NCBI GenBank assembly: GCA_019915015.1
Contig: JAHBBC010000011.1
Coordinates: forward strand, 1,054,001 to 1,118,000
Length of the DNA: 64,000 nucleotides
Reading direction: 5' to 3'
Origin: Auriscalpium vulgare
Lineage: Eukaryota > Basidiomycota > Agaricomycetes > Russulales > Auriscalpiaceae
Made by a program: the position numbers and the translations under genes. A model generated the notes under the pieces. The model saw only the letters and a list, made by a program, of their open reading frames with translations, was not told the origin of the DNA and did no database searches. Shown here piece by piece: positions 52,380 through 63,863 of the stretch (position 1 is the first letter of the stretch; every line of letters begins with the position of its first letter).

Positions 52380-53350
52380 AAGCGACATGTCGGTCATACG
52401 TGAGCAACTTCCTCATCTTGTCATCTCACCAGTCTCCGTAATTCCCTTTGCTGGTTCGCTCGGCATTGTCTCGGTCCTTCGTCCAGTCTCAGCTGGCACT
52501 GGCCCATCAACAGCCCCAGCTTCTCAAGCGGGCGCTCTCCACGCCGGACGCGCCAGCAGCGGGCACATTCAAAGTGCGTCTCTCCACGTGTAAAAAGCTG
52601 AGCGGGTGGGCGCGCAGCCTCCAGCTAACTGGAGACCGCGTACGAGCAGCGCAAAAACGGGAGCGCGGCCAGTGCTGTTTAAGCTCCTCGCGGGGCCGGG
52701 CACGCACTGGCTGCAGTATAAGGGCGCGTGGATGCAAATGCGCCGTCCTCTCTCGTAATTTTCACGCAGCTCACTCTGCTCTGCACGCACAGGTGAAGCG
52801 CGAGAAGCGCTCCATGCAGCTCACGTCCGGCACGCCCTGGGGACTGTCACGCTGACGACGCTCTCGCGCGACCGCGCGCTGTTCGGCACGCTGCTCGCGG
52901 ACGCCCGCGACCTCGCGCTGCGCGGACAGGAGAGCAAGTTCGTGGTGTATACCGCGTGGGGCACCGAGTGGAAGCCGTTCGGGCAGCCGCGGCGCAAGCA
53001 CCCCCTGCACATCGTCGTGCTCGAGGCGGGCGTCGGCGAGAAGATCGAGGAGGATGCCTGCGTGTTTCTGGCGCGCAGACAGTGGTACGCCGATCGCGGT
53101 GCGTCGCCTTGCCTGCTTATTTGGAGTGATTGACTGATTGTGACTTTACCGGCGTGCTAAGGATACCATATCGCAGGGGCTACTCGCTGCGCGGGCCGCC
53201 ACTCTGGGAAGTCATCGTTCATCCAGGCGCCAGCGGGCTCGCTGTCATACGATATTTGACTCCTCAACCTCTCCGAGCGTGGGCTGACTGACGACAAGCT
53301 GAATTATCTCTTGTCAAACGCGTCAGAACGCAGCTTCATACTCATCGCTG
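52380..53350 (+). pseudogene. BCS1: BCS1-like AAA ATPase, decayed 5' part
   Basis: The BCS1 N-terminal domain is plain: 'GPGTHWLQYKGAWMQ', 'TLTTLSRDRALFGTLL', 'DLALRGQESKFVVYTAWG', 'EWKPFGQPRRKHPLH', 'ARRQWYADRG', 'IPYRRGYSL', then 'LNLSERGLTDDKLNYLLSNA' and 'RSFILI'. BCS1 proteins sit in the mitochondrial inner membrane and fold the Rieske protein of complex III; Agaricomycetes carry many extra copies. Lesions seen: a base lost near 52678, a base lost at 52839-52842, two bases lost at the Walker A motif (near 53200) and a TGA at 53257-53259. The sequence is cut at 53350 by the large insertion and resumes at 63879. Confidence 0.85.
53343..53350. repeat. Left 8-bp target-site duplication
   Basis: CATCGCTG, identical to 63871-63878. 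It lies inside BCS1-derived sequence at both ends of the 10.5-kb insertion. Confidence 0.85.
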
Positions 53351-53356
53351 AGGGAC

Positions 53357-53415
53357 TTCAGTTGGACGGATCAATCTGTAGCGGCTTAAAGCCGCAACAG
53401 ATCAATCCGCGGCGG
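53357..53415 (+). repeat. Left terminal inverted repeat, itself palindromic
   Basis: Starts TTCAGTTG and contains a hairpin: ATCTGTAGCGGCTT opposed by AAGCCGCAACAGAT. It ends GCGGCGG. It matches the right copy in inverted orientation with five mismatches. Confidence 0.85.
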
Positions 53416-53448
53416 TGCGTGCCACACTCACCAAGGCGGTCTCGTCAG

Positions 53449-53560
53449 CACAGATATCGCTGTCGATATCAAAATTTTGCCAACAGCGGGAATTGAACCG
53501 AGAGCTTCTAGTAATGTATCACCACTGAATAACCCACTACACTAAGAGTCCATAAATCTG
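53449..53560 (-). repeat. tRNA-like / SINE-like segment, copy 1
   Basis: On the minus strand it reads TTAGTGTAGTGGG (A-box-like), about 40 nt further CGGTTCAATTCCC (B-box-like), then AAAATTTTGATATC and GCGATATCTGTG. Acceptor and T-stem pairs do not form a proper tRNA, so it is not a tRNA gene. The part from the B-box onward resembles 54229-54280 in opposite orientation. Confidence 0.45.
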
Positions 53561-54228
53561 CTGGTAAGCGACAAGACAAGTAGAGCACCCCTCTGCCAAT
53601 GCAACTCCTTATTTTCAAAGCACAAGGCACGAGGCTGCCTCTGACAATGCAAGAAACAAACACGGCCTGGGTGGCCATGATGCGGGGAGTGCTTACTGGG
53701 GTGGATCGTTACGGGACAGTACAGTGCATTGCGGGCGGCTCGAGCATGGAATTGTTGAAGTCGGGACTGCTTAGTCAGCTAGCATATCATCTCCAACGGA
53801 AAATTTGTGGTCAATGCTCCTCAACCATTGAAACCATGCTTGGAACATCACTACATCCAAGGTTATGTAGGCGTTGATACACACAGGTGATGAACATAGT
53901 GAGAAACTGAGTAAAAACGTGCAGATTGAGCCACTGACGCGCTCACGCCGGAGCCTGGTGCGCCGTGCTGCTCCATCGTCTCAAGGCGGTGCATGCATCT
54001 CTGTTGCTTCATGCTAATCGTTGTTGCCCGCGAGCGACAAGATCTCTGGCGACACTTGAGCACTCGCGCAGGCGAGAGGTGCGTGCTTCACATTGATTTG
54101 GTGTCTGTGCCTCGCTGACCTGTACATGTCTGCGTTGGTAAACACGCGTCATAAATCGTCTGTTTGCTTGGCTATGCATAGCATGTTGACGCTGCGGTAA
54201 GCTGCGCAGTTGACGTTCCGAACGCCGC

Positions 54229-54280
54229 CGGTTCGATTCTCGCGCTCGTAATATTTTGACCGCATCCGCGATATCCGTGT
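54229..54280 (+). repeat. B-box-like segment with shared tail, copy 2
   Basis: CGGTTCGATTCTCGCGC is followed by AATATTTTGACCGC and GCGATATCCGTG, aligning with the complement of 53449-53500. Two such units facing each other suggest tRNA-derived SINE fragments or element sub-terminal motifs. Confidence 0.45.
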
Positions 54281-54403
54281 GGAAGTCCACGCAGATATCT
54301 GTGTGGATGTACGCACGGATATCTGTGTGGATGTACACACAGATATCTGTGCGTTGACAAGGATATCTATGCGGTAAGGTCACTTGGATATCTGTGTACA
54401 CGC
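54270..54403. repeat. 24-bp tandem repeat array based on GATATCTGTG
   Basis: GATATCYGTG units begin at 54270, 54294, 54318, 54342, 54362 and 54387. The first three are spaced exactly 24 bp. Units contain palindromes (GATATC and TGTGTggatgtACACA). A likely protein-binding array near the left end of the element. Confidence 0.75.
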
Positions 54404-54727
54404 CTAACCGGATGAACATCGCGGCATCATAATCTTTGTGATTTTCAGTCCGGTGTCCGCCGAACTTCTGTGTACTCAAAGTCCGTCTGATTACAATCTG
54501 GGGCAATCTGGATTTTGGTCCAAGGATAAGTAGGCCACGATCAGGTACTTATAGCGCTACCAAAAGGGGACATGAGCCCCAGCCAGCCTGAGCAGCCTCT
54601 GGCGTGTGGCGGAGTACTATGTCCAGAGCATGTGCGGGTCTCGTGGTCGGGCAACTTTGCAGCATGTCAATATGTCCCATGTCCCTAGTTACACCTAATA
54701 GATCACTAGTAGCAACATGGGGCTTGT

Positions 54728-56484
54728 TTATGCAGCCTGGGAGCTGCCTCCTGCACCGGCGCCATCGGCGGCATCCAGCGACTCAACACTCGTCGTGGCA
54801 GAAATGCTACGTATGACCTCGGTCGCACCTCCAGCCCCTCCAGTATCCGCAGAACCATCCGCTGTAGTAACAGCCGCTTGCCCAACTGCCGCGCGGCCCC
54901 CACCTGCGACCTGTCCGGGAACAGCAGAAACCTCCGGAGTAGCAGCTGCTTGCCCCGCTGACGACTGGCGAGCGGTGCCAGAACGCACCTGTTCACTTGG
55001 CGTGGCTTCTCCGTCCTCGTCCTCGTCATCGTCGTCTTCGTCGTCATCGGCTGCTGTGTCTTCAATGATAGAGAAGCCTTCGAAAAGACCTCTGGAGAAG
55101 GTTTGATCGTCTTCAGCGATAATCTTCTTATACCAGCTATCAGGCTCGTCAACCACCTGCCGGAGATGTCGCGCTACGGACACGAACCTTTGCCAACCCG
55201 CGGAGTTGCGGTCCTTCCCATACTTCTTCGTGAGTGCGGCAAGCTGCTTTCCCAGCAATTTCCAAAAGCCGAGGCGATCTTCAGGGCTGATGCCAGCGGC
55301 CGTGTCACGGGAAATCCCCAATGCAATCTTTCGCTACGTGATTCATGAGATTTAGCTATGGATTAATTTGACAATGCCAAGACACACCATAAGAGCAAGC
55401 TGCGCCCGGACGGCAGGCGTATCGAGGTCCTCGATGGATCGTACGGCATGGTTCTTGAGCGCGCGTGTGGCAAGCTCATCAAGAGTCTCGTCCTTCACCA
55501 CCGACTCGGAGATCTTTGCATGGTGTCAGTAGCACGTAGCGGCATGTTGCAACACCGCTAAGCTCACCATCCGTCTAAGATTGCTTTTCACAACGTTCTG
55601 CTGCTTGGCAATGTATTTGTACACGCTGGTCCGAATGACAACTTGAGAGGCGTAGTCGTGGAGATCTAGCTGTATCGTATTGGCAGCGACATATCTCTAA
55701 TTTGCTCCGTGTCAATATGGCTCATGATCAAGGACGGCTTCCCAGATTACATACCTCGATGCTTCGATTGAGGTTCTTGCCGTAGGCATTGACTGCTTTC
55801 AGCATCCAGTGCTTGACAATTGACTTCAATGCATCCTAGTGTGCGAGGTAAGTTTGTACGTGTTGCGGATGAGACTCAATAAATTTTGGCACACCGTTTG
55901 CGCCTTGCTCATTTCCCAGTTCTTCTGCTGATGGTCGCGGACGTCATGCGTGGCCTTCTCGACTCTCTCTGTCTTGTCTTGTATTGCGTCAATTTCCTGG
56001 CGAAGGGAGAGGACATGGGCGAGAACTGCGAGAAGTTGCTGAGAGGGTGGCATCTGCACATGTCGAGCAGGTTTGTCAACGGTGTTCTGATTCCAAAAGA
56101 CAAGGCACTAACCTCGACAAGGTCGTGAAGATGGTTCCGCGAAACATCGGAGAGACCGAACTGACCAGCGAAGCGGTCAACGGTTTCAGCAGATGCAACG
56201 TCAGCATTGCGGTATGCTGAAACGCCATCAAAATGCTCATATCCGAGAGAGCCTGCCCCCAACTGATCCTCTTGGTGCTCGTAGAGTGAGTGAGAAGCGG
56301 GAGAATGAAATACGGCACTGGATATCTCTTGGTTGGTATGCGCCATGTAGTTTTCGTCGGTGTATGTGCGATGGAGAGACCGAGGATATGGCCCGCCAGA
56401 GCGCCTCATAGCCACAGGAGTTGCGCGAACTGGACCTGGGTGAAGAGCGGCATTCTCGTTGCGGGAAGGCGGTTGGCTGGACAT
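54728..56484 (-). CDS. 490-aa protein of unknown function carried by the element
   Basis: Six exons (56484-56113, 56053-55895, 55835-55755, 55696-55568, 55513-55388, 55333-54728) all keep phase. Residues 1-125 are polar and disordered, with 'FAGQFGLSDVSRNHLHDLVE' at the end. About 125-177 form a heptad-like coiled coil ('LLAVLAHVLSLRQEIDAIQD'). Residues 178-380 are helical with 'YASQVVIRTSVYKYIAKQQN', 'LDELATRALKNHAVRSIEDL' and 'RLGFWKLLGKQLAALTKKYG'. An acidic tract (about 383-398, mostly Asp/Glu) and an Ala/Gly/Ser tail follow. I recognise no family. Intactness inside a young transposon suggests a role in its mobility or regulation, which is inference. Confidence 0.8.
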
Positions 56485-57359
56485 GGCGACGGGAGAGAGG
56501 AGCTGTTGAGCGACAACGATTGCAAATCATGCAGCTCAACAAACTACACGTGATCGCTCCCGAGCACTCATGCCTTGGCTCTGCTCATCCGCGCAGGCTG
56601 CACCGTTCAATGCGCATGGGTGGCCTGTATCCACCTGTATAGAGGGATCAATCCATATTGGTGCCGGCGACGTCGGTTGACGGCCAACAGCGCCATCTAT
56701 GTCCGCACAAAGGCAGGTGGAATGTACATACCTGCTCATATGAACACACTATTACGCTCCGTAGCTAACAGAAAACAGCAGTCTGAGCGTTACTATGCGT
56801 GCACAGAAAGGATGAACGACCTCACCCTGCCGGAAGAGCACAGCGGGAATGGCGGTATCGGACTAAGTATGATTGACCTCGATGTCCTCTCATCCTTGTC
56901 CTGGTGGATGTCCTTCGTGGATTCACCTACTTCAACGGTTAGTAGCACATGAGAAAAGCGGTTTGCACAAACATCTTCCCAGCGCTTGCACTTGTGGTGT
57001 CCTCGAGAGCAGAAGAGCTTTAAGTTGTCGCTCTGAGGCCTGATACGATGGTGAAGTGAAAGTGCCCGTAGAATCTATAGGCAGATTGGTACACGACAGT
57101 GTGGAAGAGCCCAAGAGAGCACAACATCGTGCTGCCGGACTCATCACTTGTCCGAGTCGTCGTGTGAACCGAAGCAAACCGTAAGTAGGCGCCCTGCCAG
57201 CGTGCTTTGTTCCCTCCCATGGACCTTACATTTGTATCAAATAGTATGACTACCTCGGTCTTATGCAGCATCTACTCGCTCTCTGAATTCTCACTAGCAC
57301 TCTGGATTTGCGCTGGACTTGATCTCGATGGGCTCGGGGTGCGAGGCGCTGGGGTACGG
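56485..57359. other. Spacer between the two minus-strand element genes
   Basis: About 875 bp without a credible gene. It should contain the promoter of the 490-aa gene and the 3' region of the transposase gene. Confidence 0.5.
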
Positions 57360-60300
57360 TCAGGCCCTTAATGAGTAGACTGTTGCTGAGGTGCGCTCAC
57401 CTGTTTTCTGCTTCTTCTTTTTGGATTTCTTACCTCCATCTGTCGCCTTGCGCTTCTTTGAAGCCACAGGATTAGCTTTGGTTTTCCCCGGTAGCGGTAC
57501 TTGCGCTTGAGCGAGGTGACTGATGACCGCGTTATGCGCGAGAGCATCAAGCGACCGATCATCTGAGAACTCCGGCCATGGATATTGCCCAGAGCGACGG
57601 TGAGCTTGAATATGTCTTGCACTTCGTAGCTGTGATGTATTGAGTATCAGGTCGTCCGGTTGTGAGTCATGTTTATATTCATTGTCATGCTTTGAGGTCG
57701 TCACTCGTTCTTGCCGGACGGTACGTGTCTGCGTCGCCTTACACTTTTGACGCGCACAATTGTGAAATGTATGAACAGAGCAGATGATATCCTTCCATTA
57801 ATTGGTTAGTATACTGACAACTGTAGCGATGGTAGACTTACCGTTATACGAACACCGACCCTGGAGCCAGGCTTACCCGAAATCGCAGGCATACGGTACG
57901 GCATGACGTCCTCGCCAATATCCCACTCATCAAGGGCAACAGCCAGGACCTCGGAGCGTGTTCCGATGATTTCAGCAACTTGCCCGAGGCGAGAGGGCGA
58001 TCCCCGTGCAACGGAGTCCTTGAACAAGACGAAGCTGTGGTTGTCGATCCGGTCGCCATTCGAGATTGTCCATGCACGATACACGCTGACAACGAAATCG
58101 TCGGCAGGGATACCTGCTGGGCGCACAGTACCCGCGGCAGCGCAATGAGTTGCTGACCAGCGCAATTCTTTCACCCCCATTGTCATAACAGGTTCGTGTT
58201 TCTTGTCCACGATGTCGGACATTCCCATGAGCCTGACAAATATTGCATCGTTGAGCAGCGCAAGAACAGATTTCCCCGCAGTTCGACGGCCTTCATGGGC
58301 TGCCAGTGGTTGTACAAGCCCACCGCTGACAAGATGCCGTGCAGCGTGCATGAAGCTCATCGCTGTAGCAATGTCGTCGCTGGGCGCATGTCGATTCGAG
58401 TGCGTGCTCCGTCGCCTGATGACCGCATTGTATGACTCAAACCCTTCCGTAGCCATGAGAATTGCGGGGGCGAAGCGTTCTATGTGCGCCGGGAGATGTA
58501 GAAGGAGGTGGAATTTAGGCTTGTTGAACCACTGTATGTTCCAAAGTGCTGTTGCACCCAAAAAGTCGTCGATTGCACAACGCAGATGTTCCTATTGAGA
58601 ATTGAGATAAGATCACGCTGGACATGTCGAAGCACAGAGCGGTCCAACGCACCAGATAGTCATTGATCCCGAAAATCACAGGTTGGTATACGAGCGGAGT
58701 AAGTCGACCAAGCGCAAGCCATGCTTCGTACACCGGAGCAGGCACTAGGTCGTACAGGACAGCAGGCCCCACTTGAGCTACGATTCGGAAATCACGACCG
58801 GTAAGTGATCCTGCATAAGTGACGAGGACGTTTGACTGCAGAGTAGGGCCGACACCCAAATCCTTGACATCCAGGCTGGACAAACGCGCTTTGAGAGTTG
58901 CTTTTCCTTGTGGGGACTGTCGAGCGACAGCGTCCCGCCAGAAGTATTTGACCACACCAAGAAGCACGACATGCAGTATCTCAACTGGTGTGTCCGCGTT
59001 CGGGTCAAATTCTGCGTCGCTCTTGCATGAGGTTTATGACGGTCGGAGATTATTGAAAACTGCATACCTGATAGCTTGAAAATTGGATTGAAGATGTCAT
59101 CGCTTGGCCGATCTCGACGGATGGTTCGCAGTGCTTCGAGCAGGCCGTCATCAGCTGGTTTGCCTTGAGCACGGTTTTGCTCTCTCCGGGCAGTACAAGT
59201 GGCAGCCAGCTCGTCGTACAGGATGTTGAAATGCCGGTCCTTCACACCACTTTCTGTCACAGAGGTGGGAATGCGAGACGGGTGTGCGGCCATTATGCTG
59301 GCGAGTTGCTCTTCCAGTACCTTAAGGCTCTCTGCCCGTGTACGCAGCGCACCGATCTGGGGACCATTGTGTGAAAGGCGATAGAAGATAGTATGCATAG
59401 ACTTACCTTCAAAAATTCGGCGACACGAGACACCTCGCTGGCTACCCCCGGTGGCCGCTCTGCCGCCTTCCCTCGGACATGGCACACACGACAGAAGAAT
59501 TTCCCGGTCATCCCGACGTGTGACGCAAGCTCGCTTTGCATGGGATTGTCGCCGAGAAAGGCCAGAACCCATGGTATGACTAGAACATATTCATTATAGG
59601 TGCTATCCCAGACCCGAAGCCCTTCTTTCTGAAGTGCCCTGAGGGGCGACATCAGTAAAAGCGCACCTGAGATGCAATGAGAACGCACTACATACCGGAT
59701 ATTCTTCACTATCGCTTCGAGCATTTCTAGTGGTGGCGCGATGTTTGATGTGGACAGAAAATGTATGTTGTACGGTCGTAAGGCGTGCGCTTGAATCAAG
59801 CCTGCGAGGATGAACAAGAATGAATTATGCTTGTTCCACTTCTTCGACACATTGCCGGACGTGTCATCGCAGTACAACCAGATAGGCAGGGAGAGGACAC
59901 GAAGGCCAGCTGCTTGAACGCGAAGCGGGTTTGGGAGCTGGAATGTGCAGGTGGAAACCTCGGAGGTAGAAGGTCGGACAGTACCTATACCATGGTATGT
60001 GAGCAACGCGCGTGTAAATTGAGAAAGTCTACACACCGCTGACTTTTTCCGGCGAAGGAAGCCGATAGCGTGCATGCACTTGCTGTAATTTCGGATAGCT
60101 CAGGATGAAGGCATGCAGAGGAAGCTCAATACACGTTTCGACATCGATGGCGAGGGTTTGACCATCTGGACTGAGGCGCAGAAGGTGCGCCTTGGCGTAG
60201 GTCTTCCCATCAGGGCGTGTGTACCAGCGAGTAGGCCAGACTGGTGCCACCTGACCAAAACTATCGACATTCGCCAGTGCAGGCTCTTCCACAAAGTAAT

Positions 60301-61609
60301 CCTGTAGGTCGGAACTCCGAACCATAGGGCAGCCAAGACCAGCATCGACTTCGGTTCGCCATTTGTCACCTTGACGAGCATCTGAATACTCCTCGGGCGA
60401 CACTTCAGGTAGAAATCGAATATGGGGCCGGACCTTAGGGTTTGCCATCTCCTTGAAATTCTACCGTGTCAGTGGACGACAACAGACACACATTGACAGG
60501 ACATACGTGTTCGATTATCTTGGCTATATTTTCTACCGTGTAGATATTTCCAGTACTGCTCTTTGTCCGTGAGGGCCCAGCGCCTGCTAGCTGGAGTATG
60601 TGTGCCCTGCGACGACGAACGGCCCGTGCAGAAGGCAATGCTTCACTGGTAAACTTGCTCGCAAACCACCGTGTGACCTCGAGCTCCGCATCAGAAAACA
60701 CGGCCCTCGGAAATGCACCAAGGAGGTCGGTCAGTGCATCCTATCATAGACACCGTATTTGTTCAATACAGGCATTGGTTAGATATACAGGTACGCACCT
60801 TCTGATTATGCCATGGCCACCAGTGTTCGTCGTCTGGAAGCTTAATTCCACCATTTAAAGTCTCTGCAACAGCAACAGTGTAAGCATAGCCTCAACTATT
60901 AGGCAGATGGGTCGTACCATGCGCCGCAAGCTCCTCATACAATGGCCCCAGAGCAGATATATCGTCATCTGTGTCCGCAAGGTCGTCGGAACCGAGCTCC
61001 GATAATGACTCACAGTCGGCCGTCGCAACAGGCATGGTAGAAAGCCCAAACTGGGCATAGAGCTCGTCATCCGAGAGCTCGTTGTCATCTTCCGATGGCT
61101 GGGGTTTGTTGGCGGCCAAGTATCCACCAAAATCATCGTAAATCTGATCAGGTGGGTCACTGAGAAGAGCTGGACCATGAACTGCGAAGCTTTCATGGCC
61201 AAATACGTCCCCACTTTGTTGATGAAGTCGCTCTGCAGCAATATCGTCGGGGTGTACGGGAGGTGGAGAAGATGGCGGTAATGAAGACGCAATGTGAGGC
61301 GGGCTCGGTGTGTCGCGTAGCAGGTATTGACCGTCATAGGGGTCACTGGACGGCTCTTGGGTGTCGAGGCTACGGATACGTTGGACGTGGCTTTCGGTCG
61401 CCTCATGAAGCTGAGCCTTTCTCAAGCTCAGCCATACGGCTTTTGGGCACACAACGCACTTGTGCTGACTGGAGCCGTTGAATAAGAACACTGTGTGCAG
61501 ATTAAGCGGATAGGAGAGAATGGGCAGAAAGGAAAAGTGACGCACAGCGGGGATTAGAGAGTTCATCCTCAGGCAGCTGAAGAGCAGGATCGGATGGGCC
61601 AGCAGACAT
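57360..61609 (-). CDS. Transposase candidate, 1,236 aa, intact, Agaricomycete-specific type
   Basis: Eleven exons (61609-61546, 61490-60918, 60863-60799, 60740-60507, 60460-60037, 59984-59696, 59638-59407, 59356-59068, 59011-58653, 58591-57842, 57791-57360) join with every phase matching. A C2H2-like finger ('CVVCPKAVWLSLRKAQLHEA', residues about 30-55) precedes an acidic linker. Core motifs: 'LYCDDTSGNVSKKWNKHNSF' (about 490), 'IHFLSTSNIAPPLEMLEAIV', 'FLGDNPMQSELASH' (about 579), 'CRVCHVRGK', 'VEILHVVLLGVVKYFWRD' and 'LPAHIERFAPAILMATEGFE'. A Lys-rich tail follows. Its layout echoes Plavaka transposases but the motifs differ. I recall similar proteins in many mushroom genomes without a settled name. 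Catalytic acidic residues cannot be assigned by eye. The start opens the finger-bearing reading frame; the stop is at 57360. Confidence 0.82.
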
Positions 61610-61709
61610 TGCGCTCTCAGACAAGATGGGCGCGGGTACGCACCCGGGCCAGTGCAAATTGACGACGGAAGCAAATCAACCCCATCATTTGCTCTTACTC
61701 CGCACCATA
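61610..61709. promoter_or_regulatory. 100-bp divergent promoter of the element
   Basis: Only 100 bp separate the transposase ATG (minus) and the coiled-coil gene ATG (plus), so the two are probably co-regulated. Confidence 0.5.
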
Positions 61710-62757
61710 ATGACCTCCCAGTGGGAGACATACGAGCCCTCTCAGAAATGGGAAGACACCACCAACTCGGACGTTGGTGTTCCGCGCAGTCCGAGACCAG
61801 ACCGTCTCGCCGGCAGGATAGCGGCTGAGAAGACTCGGAGGTAAGACTCTCACCATTGCTCCTACCCGTGCAGCTAAAGCAAAGCGACGCCGTTAGCAAC
61901 TTTGCCCCAGGCGGCATTCTCGACTCCCAGACGTCTGAAACACAGTATGTTGACGCCTTGACGGATACGGACTCGGAATGCACCACCAATACTGGTGATC
62001 ATACCGCAAATGAAAGTAAGTTCAATACAAAGAATAAGATGTACCAATGCTAACAGAGGCCGCATACAAGTCAACGCTCCTTGTTTGCAGTGCTCGGCAT
62101 CTGGGAGCCTGATTCAGTCCCTGCAAACTGAGATCAGTACACTGAAAAGTGTCGTCGAGACTTTGAAACGCACCCTTCGTGATGCCGAACTGCACCAGAT
62201 GGACTCCGTTACCCAAGCAGATTCCTACCGCTCCGACTATGTGCAAGAGTCTCGCTACAACACGGTCCTGGTCGCATTGCTGGAGGATTTGGGCGTGAAG
62301 GCCGAGGACTTACCCACGCGGCCGTCATCACAGGTCCCCTGGTGGAAAGCAGCGCCTGACGTTGAAGGCGGCAGTCCAGACGACGAAGGAATCTCGGCTC
62401 CCCAAGCACGGGATGGGCGCAGTGATGTTGATGAAGTAGAGACCATCCAACGAGGGCGTCAAGGAGAAGAGAATGTGAAAGGTGCGAAACGTGTCATCGT
62501 CGCTTGTCGTGCTGATGTCTCACAGCTGTGACATAGGTGCGGAACACATACACACAGCCATTTCAAAGCGCAAGGCAGAGGACGACAATGTCCTTGCTAG
62601 CGGCAGTCAAGCCACGCAAGACATGCCCGGATATTATGGTTCAAGGGAACCCATTGAAGCGCAACTCTGGCGTGCAATCATCGCCGGATACTCGCCTCCC
62701 GGGACCAACAAGCGAGTGCGGTTCACAAGTAGTCCCACAGATACTATACACAGGTAG
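61710..62757 (+). CDS. 301-aa coiled-coil protein carried by the element
   Basis: Four exons (61710-61840, 61885-62015, 62059-62481, 62537-62757) join in phase. Residues 1-95 are polar with many Ser/Thr/Asp. About 100-150 form a heptad coiled coil ('LIQSLQTEISTLKSVVETLK'). The segment 'YNTVLVALLEDLGV' and a basic 'KRKAEDDN' patch follow. The C-terminus has 'QLWRAIIAGYSPPGTNKRVR' and the short string KRVRF, resembling a PP1-docking RVxF motif. I recognise no family. The acceptors at 61884 and 62058 were chosen because nearer ones lead to stops. Divergent partner of the transposase. Confidence 0.75.
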
Positions 62758-63804
62758 TCTTACTGTGACACCATATTACTACGGTCTGTCCGCCCGGACT
62801 TGCAGCTCGGAGATCATGCTAGCACAATAAATACACTATGAAAGTATATACCTACAACTGCCATGGACATAACAGCACATTTGCAAGGCTTGAACAGCAA
62901 TATTGATTGAGCCAGAAAGAGTGGGAGATAATTATGGGGACATGCACCTGAAGCTGAATCTCCCGCCTCCGACGCACAAGCTGTATCTCCCGCCCGTGAC
63001 GGCCACCAGATATCACGCAGGCTCCGCCAGACACAGCGAGGATGGACGAGGTAGGGGAAGAGGTCGTGAGGCCGAAAGCGGGTAGCATGCGCAGGGCGGG
63101 CAGGCATAATTCAATGAGTTTTGCGACACGACTAGGGGTGGCCGGCATACCAAGTCATCAAGAGCTAGTCACCGGTCACCACAAGGCAGTGACGCACAGA
63201 AGAATGCGCTGAGCGGTGACGTGTCCACGATTCCGGACAGAATGATGGCAGGCAGCCTGTGGGGCAAGCATACACGGCGTCAGCAAGTGATGCGGTGACA
63301 ATCCAGGACCGCGCGCGCTGGACAATAGACCTTCAACTCCTGGTACACCCGGCTTCCCACTTGTACCTTGTGCAGTGATTGCTGCTTGTTCCCCGTCAGT
63401 GGTTTCAGGCCGACGATTAGAGCAGGGGACAGGCTGAGAGCGGAGGGCAAGGGGACTCGGGGCGCGCACCGGCGGAGTCGGCTCGCCAACGTGACACGTG
63501 CAGACCCGGGGCCGTGGGGATTGTTGGAGAGAGTAGGTCTGTATCTTCGTCAATCGACAATCTCGCCAGGATTTTCGTCAAATGACGGTATTGACCGCAA
63601 ATGATTAGGATCAGACGGATTATAGTATATCTGACAATCCGGATGCTCAGTTTCTCATCATTTTGAGCATGGTCAAATGCAATCACATTGATTAACGCGC
63701 AATCACAATCTTCCGGTTAGGCGTGTAGTACTGCGGGCAGCTAACGACGTGGCATTCTTTGTATACTTATATACGACATCATGAATTTACTACACGATGG
63801 CCCC
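62758..63804. other. Right sub-terminal region of the element
   Basis: About 1 kb with no credible gene and no array like that at the left end. Only short ORFs. Confidence 0.5.
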
Positions 63805-63863
63805 CCGCCGCAGATTGATCTGTTGCGGCTATAAGCCGCAACAGATTGATCCGGGCAACTGAA
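63805..63863 (-). repeat. Right terminal inverted repeat, itself palindromic
   Basis: Inverted partner of 53357-53415 with a hairpin ATCTGTTGCGGCT / AGCCGCAACAGAT around a short ATA loop. Confidence 0.85.

Larger units (their letters stand above)
53416..54727. other. Left sub-terminal region of the element
   Basis: No protein gene. It contains two tRNA-promoter-like segments in inverted orientation and an array of GATATC-based repeats. Confidence 0.6.

Noticed and set aside
53455..53560. Possible tRNA gene on the minus strand
   Set aside because: A- and B-box-like motifs are present but the acceptor, D and T stems do not pair, and no sensible anticodon loop forms. Treated as a tRNA-derived repeat.
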